DNA of 64,000 nt, from positions 62,001-126,000 of the forward strand of contig NZ_JAGDYT010000001.1 of assembly GCF_049116555.1 (NCBI RefSeq), in the 5' to 3' direction. Positions 1 through 7,898 of this stretch are shown here, one piece after another. The number at the start of each line of letters is the position of its first letter. The first letter of the stretch is position 1. Origin of the DNA: Maricaulis maris_C. GTDB lineage: Bacteria > Pseudomonadota > Alphaproteobacteria > Caulobacterales > Maricaulaceae. The position numbers and the translations under genes are program-made. The notes under the pieces were generated by a model. The model did no database searches, was not told the origin of the DNA, and saw only the letters and a program-made list of their open reading frames with translations.

Positions 1-127
1 GCTCGGTTCCCGGCGGCAGGGCGCGACCGCTGCGGTTCACGGCGGCAAACCGGGCTGGCACGGCGTCGAGCCAGCGACGCAGCATGGCACCGCCCATTTT
101 CCCGCATCCGATCAGCAATATGTCCAT
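1..127 (-). CDS. proC: Pyrroline-5-carboxylate reductase, N-terminal part (cut by window edge)
   Basis: The reverse strand gives about 42 residues starting MDILLIGCGKMGGAML, the NAD(P)-binding Rossmann start with the GxGxMG motif typical of ProC, which reduces pyrroline-5-carboxylate to proline in the cytoplasm. The ATG at 127-125 is preceded by a GGAGGAG ribosome binding site 6 nt upstream. The rest of the gene lies outside the window. It is divergent from the glutamate 5-kinase gene, so both ends of proline synthesis share one control region. A generic 6-phosphogluconate dehydrogenase-like Rossmann protein is the alternative, but the motif and the proB neighbour favour ProC. Confidence 0.8.
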   Translation of the reverse strand, partial: MDILLIGCGKMGGAMLRRWLDAVPARFAAVNRSGRALPPGTE

Positions 128-444
128 GCCCGGCTCCTCCGATGAATGTTGGCTTGGCATCTGTTTGGTGCCGTCCACACATGAAAATGCCCGATCCGCC
201 TGAGCGGGTCGAGCTCTGTCGGAGCGGTGTATAGCAAAAACAATTTCGAATTCAAATTATATATGCGGTCGCAAGAACGGATCGGTGCCGGCTTCTGCGC
301 ATAGTAGATTAAGCATTCTAGGCCAGCATTGCGGTGTCCCGAAGCGGCTTGCTGCGCTATTCGGGGTTGATAAATTTTGAATACTAAATACTTTGCCCCT
401 CAGTTTGCGCCGCACCATCCCGGCGTTTCGATCAGGAGATAAGT
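128..444. other. Divergent proC/proB intergenic region
   Basis: No convincing gene. The region is clearly AT-richer than its flanks around 230-262 and 365-395. A usable promoter for proC can be read on the minus strand (separate entry). For proB I see AT-rich sequence but no good -35/-10 pair. Confidence 0.6.
221..255 (-). promoter_or_regulatory. Candidate sigma70-type promoter for proC
   Basis: On the minus strand TTGAAT (255-250) and TATACA (233-228) are separated by 16 nt, four of six matches to each consensus hexamer. The start of transcription would be near 221, giving a leader of about 95 nt. The prediction rests only on hexamers and AT-richness. Confidence 0.35.
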
Positions 445-1602
445 GTGAGCCAGCGTAAACGCATCGTCGTGAAGATCGGGTCCAGCCTGCTGGCCAATGA
501 TCGCCGGCTGACCCTCCGCTATGCCTTCATGAATGAGCTGCTGGCGGATATCGCCCGTCTGCGGGACGACGGGCATGACGTTGTCCTGGCCTCGTCCGGC
601 GCGGTCGCGCTCGGCCTGAATGCCATCAATACATCGCCGGAAGAGGCGGGTGTTCTCGACAAGCAGGCCGCGGCGGCCTGCGGTCAACCACTCTTGCTCA
701 ACGCCTACAAACAAGTCGCACACGAGCATGGTTTCGACATTGCCCAGATCCTGGTCACGCTCGATGATCTTGAGGAGCGTCGCCGTTTTCTCAATACAAA
801 GAATACGATCCAGCGTCTTTTCGAGCGCGACGTCATGCCGATCGTGAACGAGAATGACACCGTCACCACCGAAGAAATCCGCGTCGGTGACAATGATCGC
901 CTCGCTGCCAAGGTGGCGCAGATGATCCAGGCCGATCACCTTGTCATCCTGACAAGTATTGATGGCCTGTATGATCGCGACCCGTCGGACCCCGAAGCCG
1001 AGTTCGTCGACACAATCGAAGATGCCACTGAATATCTGGAGGTCAGCTCCGGCGCGAGCTCGCTCGGCTCGGGCGGCATGTTGACCAAGATCCAGGCTGC
1101 CAATCTGGCCCAGAATGCCGGGTGCACGACTCTGATCGCCAAGGGGACGATTGACCGCCCGGTCTCGGCCGTCCTGTCCGGTGAGCGCCGACACACAAAA
1201 TGTGTGGCAAAGGGTACGCCCGCCTCGTCCTGGGCCGTCTGGCTCACCAACCGGCTGCAGCGTGCCGGTAGTCTTGTGCTCAACGATCTCGCTGCCGAAG
1301 CTCTCGCGACCAGCGCAAGCGGGGTCAGTCACGAGGATATCGTTAAAATCCACGGCGCCTTCACCAAGGGCGATGTGCTTCACATCTATTCCGAGAGCGG
1401 TGACGAAGTTGCGCGCGGACTGACCAATTTCTCCTCGGATGAAACCATGATGCTGGCCCGCCACATCGATCAGGACGTCAAGGAGTTGCTCGGCTATCAC
1501 GCCCGCCCGGAGATCGTGAACCGGGCCAATATGGTCATCCTCGATGAGCAGCACTTGCCCTGGGATGCGCCGACCAAATCCTTGCGACTGGTCTCGTCCT
1601 AG
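445..1602 (+). CDS. proB: Glutamate 5-kinase
   Basis: Phosphorylates glutamate to glutamyl-5-phosphate, the first step of proline synthesis, in the cytoplasm. The 385 residues match a full ProB: an amino acid kinase domain with VVKIGSSLL near residues 8-16, ASSGAVALG near 49-57, IVNENDTV near 133-140, a GSGGMLTK motif near 208-215, and a C-terminal PUA domain from about residue 275. The start is GTG, chosen because CAGGAG lies at 432-437 and the reading begins directly with the kinase fold. ProA is not adjacent; proC is divergent. Proline feedback inhibition is usual in the family but is not shown here. Confidence 0.95.
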   Translation: MSQRKRIVVKIGSSLLANDRRLTLRYAFMNELLADIARLRDDGHDVVLASSGAVALGLNAINTSPEEAGVLDKQAAAACGQPLLLNAYKQVAHEHGFDIAQILVTLDDLEERRRFLNTKNTIQRLFERDVMPIVNENDTVTTEEIRVGDNDRLAAKVAQMIQADHLVILTSIDGLYDRDPSDPEAEFVDTIEDATEYLEVSSGASSLGSGGMLTKIQAANLAQNAGCTTLIAKGTIDRPVSAVLSGERRHTKCVAKGTPASSWAVWLTNRLQRAGSLVLNDLAAEALATSASGVSHEDIVKIHGAFTKGDVLHIYSESGDEVARGLTNFSSDETMMLARHIDQDVKELLGYHARPEIVNRANMVILDEQHLPWDAPTKSLRLVSS

Positions 1603-1754
1603 CTTGTCGCCAACCGGCATCGCTGGCTGAAGCCGGGTTGGCTCGGCCCGGGGCGTCGCGTTTCTCTGCTTGCCACCGTACCGGAAGCTGGAATTTTGTG
1701 CGGTCGCGGTCCAGACTTGTCTGCACGCACGAAGATCGAGCTGAGGATGCCGCC

Positions 1755-2672
1755 ATGGATGGGGCTGACACGTCGCAAAGCGAAAAGAAGACGCGCCGGG
1801 ATTACACGTCGGCCGAATTGGCCTCGGGCCTGGTTCACCTGCTCGATGTGGAGGAGATCGATGTTGATCTCTATCGCGGGAGACGCAATCCGGGCGGCAG
1901 GGGCCGGGTGTTCGGTGGTCAGGTGATCGGCCAGGCACTCAACGCGGCCGTTGGATCGATCGATGATGGACGCCAGGTCCACTCGCTTCACGCCTATTTC
2001 ATGCGCCCTGGCGATGAGGACTTTCCCATCATCTATCGCGTCGAGCGCGACTATGACGGAGGCAGCTTCTCCAATCGCCGCGTGATCGCCATGCAGCGCG
2101 GAAAGCCCATCCTCAACATGACGGCCTCATTCCAGCGCCCGGAAGCGGGCCTGACCCATCAGGTTGATCTGGGCGATGTCGCCATGCCGGACGAACTCCC
2201 GACGGAGGTCGAGCTGCTGCGCAAGATGAAGGATCAGATCCCGGAGCCCTTCTATCGCTTCATGACCCGGCCGCGGCCGATCGAGATGCGTCCGGTCGAC
2301 CCCTGGTCGCCGGTTGATCCGCGAAAACGGGAGCCGCGGCGGCAGATCTGGATCCGCGCCACCGATCTGGCCAGCGACAACCAGGTGATGCATCGCGCCA
2401 TCCTTGCCTTCGCGTCGGACATGGCGCTGCTGAGTACCTGTATGCAGCCCCACGGCATCAGCTGGATGACCCGCAAGATGCAATCGGCCAGCCTCGATCA
2501 CGCAGTCTGGTTCCACGAGGATGTCGATATGGGTGACTGGCTGCTCTACGACACGGACAGCCCGTGGTCGGGTGGTGGTCGCGGTTTCAATCGTGGCCAG
2601 CTCTTCACCCGCGATGGCAAGCTGGTGGCGTCAACCGCCCAGGAAGGCCTGATCCGAGTTCGCGACGAATAG
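1755..2672 (+). CDS. tesB: Acyl-CoA thioesterase II, TesB family
   Basis: Hydrolyses acyl-CoA to free fatty acid and CoA. The 305 residues form the tandem hotdog fold of TesB. The first hotdog has the GRVFGGQVIGQAL segment near residues 40-52 and the LHAYFMRPGD motif near 68-77. The second contains FASDMALLSTCMQPH (the catalytic Asp region) and, near the end, the SPWSGGGRGFNRGQLF segment with its usual Gly/Arg. An upstream in-frame start would add 39 residues of non-homologous character; the ATG at 1755 follows GCTGAGGA and gives the normal TesB length. It stops 3 bp from the end of the convergent CMD gene. Confidence 0.93.
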   Translation: MDGADTSQSEKKTRRDYTSAELASGLVHLLDVEEIDVDLYRGRRNPGGRGRVFGGQVIGQALNAAVGSIDDGRQVHSLHAYFMRPGDEDFPIIYRVERDYDGGSFSNRRVIAMQRGKPILNMTASFQRPEAGLTHQVDLGDVAMPDELPTEVELLRKMKDQIPEPFYRFMTRPRPIEMRPVDPWSPVDPRKREPRRQIWIRATDLASDNQVMHRAILAFASDMALLSTCMQPHGISWMTRKMQSASLDHAVWFHEDVDMGDWLLYDTDSPWSGGGRGFNRGQLFTRDGKLVASTAQEGLIRVRDE

Positions 2673-2675
2673 GGA

Positions 2676-3245
2676 TCAGTCGCGCCAGTCGAGATCCGGG
2701 TCCAGCGTCTGGCCCTTGTCGAGCTGGACGCCGAAACTGTTCAGCATCATCGAGACCTGCGTGTATTGGGCCGCGGTGAAAACCATATCCATGCGCTGCT
2801 TTTCGTTCAGAAAGTCGAGCGCTGCCCAACTGCCGTTGCTGATGAAATGATCGCGGACCAATTCGTCTGTCGCTTGCAGGAGGGCGACGTCGCGTGCTGA
2901 CCAGGCCGCGGCTTCAGGGCCCACCTTGATGCGCTCGACCTCGTCTTCGGTGAGGCCTGCGCGCAGGCCGATCGTGACGTGCTGGCTCCACTCATAGCCT
3001 GAACGGCACAGATAGCCGGTGCGCAGAATGACCAGCTCGCGATCACGCGGCGTGAGGGCATTCCTGTCGGACATTACATAGCCAGCCCAGACATTGAATC
3101 GCTTCAAGGCCCTGGGGGCCCGGGCAAGGGTCTTGAAGATGTTTATGACCCAACCCGACTTCATAAATGGCGCGAGCGCCTCGCGCTGATCCTCGGTCAG
3201 ATCATCAAGATCGACCGGGGTGATGCGCGGGGCGCTCAATCGCAT
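2676..3245 (-). CDS. Carboxymuconolactone decarboxylase (AhpD-like) family protein
   Basis: The 189-residue all-helical protein carries the RELVILRTGYLCRSGYEWSQH region (residues about 69-89). This matches the E-W-x-x-H form of the CMD family. The CxxC peroxidase pair of AhpD is absent, since only one Cys is followed by R-S-G, so AhpD peroxidase activity is unlikely. These proteins often accompany catabolic operons, with roles from lactone decarboxylation to unknown. The ATG at 3245 lies 4 nt past the thiolase stop, so the two are co-transcribed. A longer reading adds 16 residues inside the thiolase gene and is less likely. Confidence 0.8.
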   Translation of the reverse strand: MRLSAPRITPVDLDDLTEDQREALAPFMKSGWVINIFKTLARAPRALKRFNVWAGYVMSDRNALTPRDRELVILRTGYLCRSGYEWSQHVTIGLRAGLTEDEVERIKVGPEAAAWSARDVALLQATDELVRDHFISNGSWAALDFLNEKQRMDMVFTAAQYTQVSMMLNSFGVQLDKGQTLDPDLDWRD

Positions 3246-3249
3246 CGGG

Positions 3250-4422
3250 CTACAGAACCTCGAACAGGCCGGCGGCACCCATGCCACCGCCAACGCACAT
3301 GGTGACGACGACGTATTTGGCGCCCTGGCGCTTGCCTTCGATCAGGGCGTGCCCAACCATGCGGGCACCGGACATGCCATAGGGGTGGCCGATCGAAATG
3401 GCGCCGCCATTGACGTTCAACTTGTCGGCGGGGATGCCCAGCTTGTCAGCGCAGTAGAGAACCTGGACGGCGAAGGCCTCATTCAGTTCCCACAGGCCGA
3501 TATCATCGACCTTGAGACCGAAGCGCTCGAGCAGTTTCGGCACGGCCACGACCGGGCCGATGCCCATTTCGTCCGGCTCGGTGCCGCCAACGGCCATGCC
3601 CATGTAGCGGCCGAGCGGATCGAGACCGCGCTTCGCCGCCAGTTCGGCTTCCATGACAACGCAGGCTGAGGCCCCATCGGAGAGCTGTGAAGCATTGCCG
3701 GCGGTGATGGTGCCGCCTTCGATGACCGCATTAAGGCCCTGAAGGCCGGCCAGCTCGGTCCCCGGCCGATTGCCTTCATCCTTTTCGAGGAAGACGTCCT
3801 GCTGGGAGGTTTCGCCGGTGGCCTTGTCGACGACGATCTTGGTCGACTTCATCGGCACGATCTCATCGTCGAACTTGCCGGCAGCCTGGGCGGCGGCGGT
3901 GCGCTGCTGGGATTGCAGGCCGTACTCGTCCATGCGCTCACGCGAGATGCCGTAGCGCGTGGCCACGATCTCGGCAGTCTGCAGCATGGGCATGTAGATG
4001 TCCTTGTGCATGGCCAGGAGTTCCGGGTCTGGCTGGACGCGCATCTCCTTGGTCTGGACCATGGAGATCGACTCGACGCCACCGGCAACGACCACATCCA
4101 TACGGTCAACGATGACCTGTTTGGCGGCCGTGGCGATCGTCATCAGGCCGGAAGAGCACTGGCGATCCATCGACTGGCCGGCGACGGTGACCGGAAGCCC
4201 GGCGCGCAGGGCGGCTGTGCGGCCGATCGTGTGCTGCACGCCCTGCTGCAGGGCGGCGCCGACGATCACGTCCTGGATTTCGGCCGGGTCAACCTTGGAG
4301 CGCTCGACGGCCGACTGGATTGCGTGGCCGCACAGTGTCGGCGAGGGCGTGGCATTGAAAGCGCCGCGATAGGCCTTGCCGATCGGGGTGCGGGCGGTGG
4401 AAACGATGACAGCATCACGCAT
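3250..4422 (-). CDS. Acetyl-CoA C-acyltransferase (thiolase)
   Basis: Full-length degradative/biosynthetic thiolase (390 residues). The nucleophile is Cys89 in SMDRQCSSG, His346 lies in the SIGHPYGMSGAR motif, and Cys376 in the terminal CVGGGMGAAG motif, exactly the classical catalytic triad spacing. It cleaves 3-ketoacyl-CoA with CoA, or condenses two acetyl-CoA. It leads a two-gene minus-strand unit with the CMD-family gene and is divergent from the GPH transporter. The sequence alone does not separate FadA-like from PhaA-like specificity, so no symbol is assigned. Confidence 0.95.
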   Translation of the reverse strand: MRDAVIVSTARTPIGKAYRGAFNATPSPTLCGHAIQSAVERSKVDPAEIQDVIVGAALQQGVQHTIGRTAALRAGLPVTVAGQSMDRQCSSGLMTIATAAKQVIVDRMDVVVAGGVESISMVQTKEMRVQPDPELLAMHKDIYMPMLQTAEIVATRYGISRERMDEYGLQSQQRTAAAQAAGKFDDEIVPMKSTKIVVDKATGETSQQDVFLEKDEGNRPGTELAGLQGLNAVIEGGTITAGNASQLSDGASACVVMEAELAAKRGLDPLGRYMGMAVGGTEPDEMGIGPVVAVPKLLERFGLKVDDIGLWELNEAFAVQVLYCADKLGIPADKLNVNGGAISIGHPYGMSGARMVGHALIEGKRQGAKYVVVTMCVGGGMGAAGLFEVL

Positions 4423-4845
4423 GATGGGATCTCTTTCATTGCGGAAATGGAGCGTTCGGAGAGGGTGTGGCGATGAGATTTGGGCGCGCGGCCTTGTCAG
4501 CTTCGAAGACCCGGCTTGTTGGGGTCCCTGCCTGCAAATGACGGCTTGTCTGCGCCCATTGTCTCCTCTGCGCCAACGGATTGTGATGGAGTTCTAGTCG
4601 CCTGCACTGGTGCAGGGCAAGAGAAAACCGGACCAGGTTCTCAAATTTGGTCAGTCTCGCCGACTTTCACCATGTCAGGCCCCACTAAGCGTCTATTATT
4701 TCTGATGCTTGTTGCTTTTCAAAAAATAAGTATGCTCATACCGCGCGCATGAAAAACGAACTGCCTCCGCTGCAGGGCGAGACAGTTCTGGCATTATGGG
4801 TGGCATGGGGCAGACGTCGAAACGACGCGCCCGGAGGGAGGATGA
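4423..4845. other. Divergent intergenic region, thiolase / GPH transporter
   Basis: About 420 bp without a credible gene; short readings here have no family character. It turns AT-rich around 4685-4745, the probable promoter zone for the rightward operon, and holds a 16-bp perfect palindrome at 4601-4616 (separate entry). Confidence 0.6.
4601..4616. promoter_or_regulatory. Perfect inverted repeat CCTGCAC-TG-GTGCAGG, possible operator
   Basis: Seven-base arms with a 2-nt spacer lie in the control region between the thiolase and transporter genes. Size and place suit a dimeric repressor operator (TetR, MarR or similar). The cognate regulator is unknown; tandem-TetR and MarR genes lie further right. 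Confidence 0.4.
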
Positions 4846-6306
4846 ATGACCGAAGTTGCGACGCCCATTTCGGCGCCACCGATAAAGTACATCACCAAGT
4901 TGCTGTACGGCGTGGGGTCGATGGCCTACGGCGTCAAGGACGTCGCCTTTCGCGCCTATCTGCTGTGGTATTATAATTACGTCATCGGCGCTGACGCGGC
5001 GATGGTGTCGCTCGCCATCTTGGTCGCGCTCGTTTTCGACGCTGTTTCCGACCCGCTCGTCGGGCAGTTTTCGGACAGTTTGAGAACGAAATGGGGCCGT
5101 CGGCACCCGCTCATGTACTTGTCGGCAATTCCCGCAGCGGCGTCGTTTTTCTTCCTCTGGCATCCGCCCGAGGCGCTGGGCGGTTGGGGCCTGTTCGCCT
5201 ATCTGGCTATCCTGTCTTCGGCCGTCCGGACCTGCATCACATTCTACGAAATCCCCAGCTCAGCGCTCGCGCCTGAACTGTCGAGTGACTATGACGACCG
5301 CACCTCGATCGCAAGCTATCGCTATTTCTTCGGCTATCTCGGTGGATACGGGATGTCGATCCTGGCCCTCGCGGTCTTTCTGGCGCCAACCGCCGAATAC
5401 CCAATCGGTCAGCTCAATCCGGTGGGGTACTGGACGTTTGGACTTGTCGGCTCGCTGTTGATGTTTGGCACGGTCATGATCTCGACCGCAGGGACCCATC
5501 ACCGCATCAAATATCTCCGGAAGCTTCCGCCACCCCAGCGCCGGAATCCACTGGAAACATTCATGCTGATGCGGCGGACTTTCAGCAACAAGGCGTTTCT
5601 CGCAATTCTCGGGTTTGGGCTTCTCAAATATACCGCGATCGGCATGGCGGCAGCTCTAAGTCTCTATTTCGGGACCCTGTTCTGGGGTTTCGACAATATC
5701 GAGATGGCGATCATGTCCGCCGAGCCATTGGTGGGGGCTGTCCTGGCGTTGATCTTCGCCCCGATCATCGCCAAGCGACTGGGCAAGCGGAATGCGGCGT
5801 TCTGGCTGGCGATTGCTGCCATCTTTCTGGGGACGTTACCGTTCATCCTGAGGCTGAACGGCCTGTTCTATGCCGACGATGATCCGCGTGTTCTTCCCAC
5901 CTTGTTCGGCATTCTCGCCTTGTACTCGGCGTGCGCAATTTCCTCCGCCATTCTGGTTCATGCCATGATCGGCGACGTGATCGATGCGAGCGCGCTCAAG
6001 ACCGGGCGGCGGGCCGAGGGGCTGTTTTATGCGGCCAACAGCTTCATGCAGAAGTGCGTTACCGGCTTCGGCCTGATGGCCGCGGGCGTCCTGTTGACGA
6101 TCGTTGATCTTCCAGAGCGCGCCCAACCGGGTGAGGTCGACCCGGCTTCGGTCGACTTGCTGGCGACGCTCTATATTCCCAGCATCGCCGTCCTGTATAT
6201 CGCCGGCGCGCTCTTCCTCCATTTCTACCGGATTGATCGCGCCAGTCATGAGGCCAATCTTGCAGCGCTCAAGGCGCGTGATGATGCCAAGAGGCCGGCC
6301 CCATGA
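4846..6306 (+). CDS. GPH-family (MelB-like) cation-coupled sugar/glycoside symporter
   Basis: 486-residue inner-membrane protein with about 12 membrane segments of the MFS superfamily, GPH branch. The diagnostic motif FDAVSDPLVG (residues 64-73) carries the two Asp residues (65 and 69) that form the cation site in MelB, followed by the WGRRHP loop at 83-88. Family members take up glycosides, pentosides or hexuronides with Na+ or H+. Start ATG follows a strong GGAGGGAGG; an ATG 4 nt upstream is in another frame. It heads a rightward run of acyl-CoA genes, so the substrate could be a glycosylated or otherwise unusual compound, which I cannot define. Confidence 0.88.
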   Translation: MTEVATPISAPPIKYITKLLYGVGSMAYGVKDVAFRAYLLWYYNYVIGADAAMVSLAILVALVFDAVSDPLVGQFSDSLRTKWGRRHPLMYLSAIPAAASFFFLWHPPEALGGWGLFAYLAILSSAVRTCITFYEIPSSALAPELSSDYDDRTSIASYRYFFGYLGGYGMSILALAVFLAPTAEYPIGQLNPVGYWTFGLVGSLLMFGTVMISTAGTHHRIKYLRKLPPPQRRNPLETFMLMRRTFSNKAFLAILGFGLLKYTAIGMAAALSLYFGTLFWGFDNIEMAIMSAEPLVGAVLALIFAPIIAKRLGKRNAAFWLAIAAIFLGTLPFILRLNGLFYADDDPRVLPTLFGILALYSACAISSAILVHAMIGDVIDASALKTGRRAEGLFYAANSFMQKCVTGFGLMAAGVLLTIVDLPERAQPGEVDPASVDLLATLYIPSIAVLYIAGALFLHFYRIDRASHEANLAALKARDDAKRPAP

Positions 6307-6331
6307 GCTGTCGAAAATGGCTGGAGGTCGT

Positions 6332-7489
6332 ATGAGCCTGCGTAACGCCGCCTGCATTGCCGGTGCATTCGAACATCCCACCCGACTTGCGCCGGACATG
6401 ACCACGCCGCAGCTACATGCGGAATGCGCCGCCGGGGCGTTGGCTGATGCCGGCCTCTCGGTGACCGACGTTGATGGGTATTTCTGTGCAACCGATGCGC
6501 CCGGCTTCGGGCCGATCTCGATGATCGACTATCTCGGCCTGACCGTGCGCCACACGGACTCGACCGAGATGGGAGGCTGCACCTATATCCAGCACGTCGC
6601 GCATGCCGCCCAGGCGATCGCCATGGGCAAGTGTTCCGTCGCCCTGATCACCTTGGCCGGCCGGCCGCGCTCCGAGGCCGTGCAACGCTTCCGCCCCGGT
6701 GCGCCGGAGAGTGCGTTCGAACAATGGGTCGGCCTGACCAACCACACCAGTTACGGCATGTGTGCGGCCCGTCACATGCATGAGTTTGGCACCACGTCGG
6801 AGCAGCTCGCCTGGATCAAGGTCGCGGCCTCGCACCATGCCCAGCACAATCCCCACGCCATGCTGCCCAAAGTGGTGACGGTCGAGGATGTCGTGAACAG
6901 CCCGATGATCGCTGACCCTCTGCACCGGCTCGATTGCTGTGTGACGACGGATGGCGGCGGCGCTCTGGTCGTCGTCTCTCCGGAGATCGCGAGGACGCTC
7001 GATCGGCCGGTGATCTCGCTTCTGGGGGCCGGTGAGGCGACCAAGGGACCATCCGGTGGCCTGGCGCTCGATCTGACCACTTCGGCGGCGGCGCAATCCG
7101 GCCCGCGCGCTTTTGAAGAGGCAGGCGTAACGCCGGCCGATATCAAATACGCCTCGATCTATGACAGTTTCACCATCACCGTTCTGCTTCAGCTTGAAGA
7201 TTTGGGCTTCTGCGCCAAGGGCGAAGGCGGCAAGTTTGTCGCCGATGGCAATCTGATCTCGGGTGTCGGCAAGCTGCCCTTCAACACGGATGGTGGCGGT
7301 CTGTGCAACAATCACCCGATGTTTCGCGGCGGCATCACCAAGGTGATCGAGGCTGTCCGCCAATTGCGCGGTGAGGCGGCGCCGGCGGTTCAGGTGCCCA
7401 ATTGCGATCTGGCTGTCGCAACGGGGATTGGCGGTTCCCTCGGAGCGCGCCACGGCGCCGCCACCATTATCCTGGAGCGTCAGTCATGA
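6332..7489 (+). CDS. Thiolase-fold enzyme, SCP-x/Ltp2-like lipid-transfer thiolase
   Basis: 385-residue thiolase superfamily protein of the non-classical branch. Cys83 in EMGGCTYIQ sits near the usual nucleophile position and the CNNHPMF segment keeps the His. The C-terminal catalytic Cys of normal thiolases is replaced by Gly in ATGIGGSLGARHG. Proteins of this type pair with a DUF35 zinc-ribbon/OB partner and, in steroid side-chain degradation (Ltp2-ChsH2), act as retro-aldolases. Here the DUF35 gene follows with an ATGA overlap, which supports such a complex. The start chosen follows GGAGG; the longer reading would overlap the transporter gene. The substrate is unknown. Confidence 0.85.
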   Translation: MSLRNAACIAGAFEHPTRLAPDMTTPQLHAECAAGALADAGLSVTDVDGYFCATDAPGFGPISMIDYLGLTVRHTDSTEMGGCTYIQHVAHAAQAIAMGKCSVALITLAGRPRSEAVQRFRPGAPESAFEQWVGLTNHTSYGMCAARHMHEFGTTSEQLAWIKVAASHHAQHNPHAMLPKVVTVEDVVNSPMIADPLHRLDCCVTTDGGGALVVVSPEIARTLDRPVISLLGAGEATKGPSGGLALDLTTSAAAQSGPRAFEEAGVTPADIKYASIYDSFTITVLLQLEDLGFCAKGEGGKFVADGNLISGVGKLPFNTDGGGLCNNHPMFRGGITKVIEAVRQLRGEAAPAVQVPNCDLAVATGIGGSLGARHGAATIILERQS

Positions 7490-7896
7490 GTCCCCGCAAG
7501 CTTCTGGCCCCACAGCCCAATCCGGAGACGGAAGCCTTCTGGGCTGGTCTCGGCGAGGGCGTGCTTCGCATCAAGACGTGTGAATCCTGTGGCAAGCCTC
7601 ACTACTATCCGCGTCACATGTGTCCGCACTGCGGGTCGGAGAAAACGCGCTGGCTGGAGAGTGCCGGTTGCGGCGAAATCTACAGCCTGTCGATCATGCG
7701 GCGCGGCGAGGGGGCGCCCTTCGCCGTGGCTTATGTGACGCTCGACGAGGGGCCCGCCCTGATGACCAATTTGGTCGCGGATGATCTGGATGCCCTGGCT
7801 ATTGGCCAGCGTGTGCGCCTGGCGCCCCAAGCCAGCGATGCCGATACCGTTGGGGACGGTCCATCCCTGCCCTTTTTCACCCCAAGTGGAGATTGA
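7486..7896 (+). CDS. Zn-ribbon/OB-fold (DUF35) partner of the thiolase-like enzyme
   Basis: 136 residues. An N-terminal helix is followed by a rubredoxin-like zinc ribbon with Cys32, Cys35, Cys46 and Cys49 (CESC...CPHC), then an OB-fold of beta strands to about residue 125. This is the DUF35 architecture, an acyl-CoA-binding partner subunit of thiolase-like enzymes. The ATG overlaps the preceding stop as ATGA, so translation is coupled, the normal arrangement for an obligate complex. It ends 2 nt before the next start. Confidence 0.88.
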   Translation: MSPRKLLAPQPNPETEAFWAGLGEGVLRIKTCESCGKPHYYPRHMCPHCGSEKTRWLESAGCGEIYSLSIMRRGEGAPFAVAYVTLDEGPALMTNLVADDLDALAIGQRVRLAPQASDADTVGDGPSLPFFTPSGD

Positions 7897-7898
7897 TC

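Noticed and set aside
400..1938. 512-residue open frame on the minus strand opposite proB
   Set aside because: Shadow of a real gene in GC-rich DNA; low-complexity, histidine/arginine-rich translation with no family resemblance.
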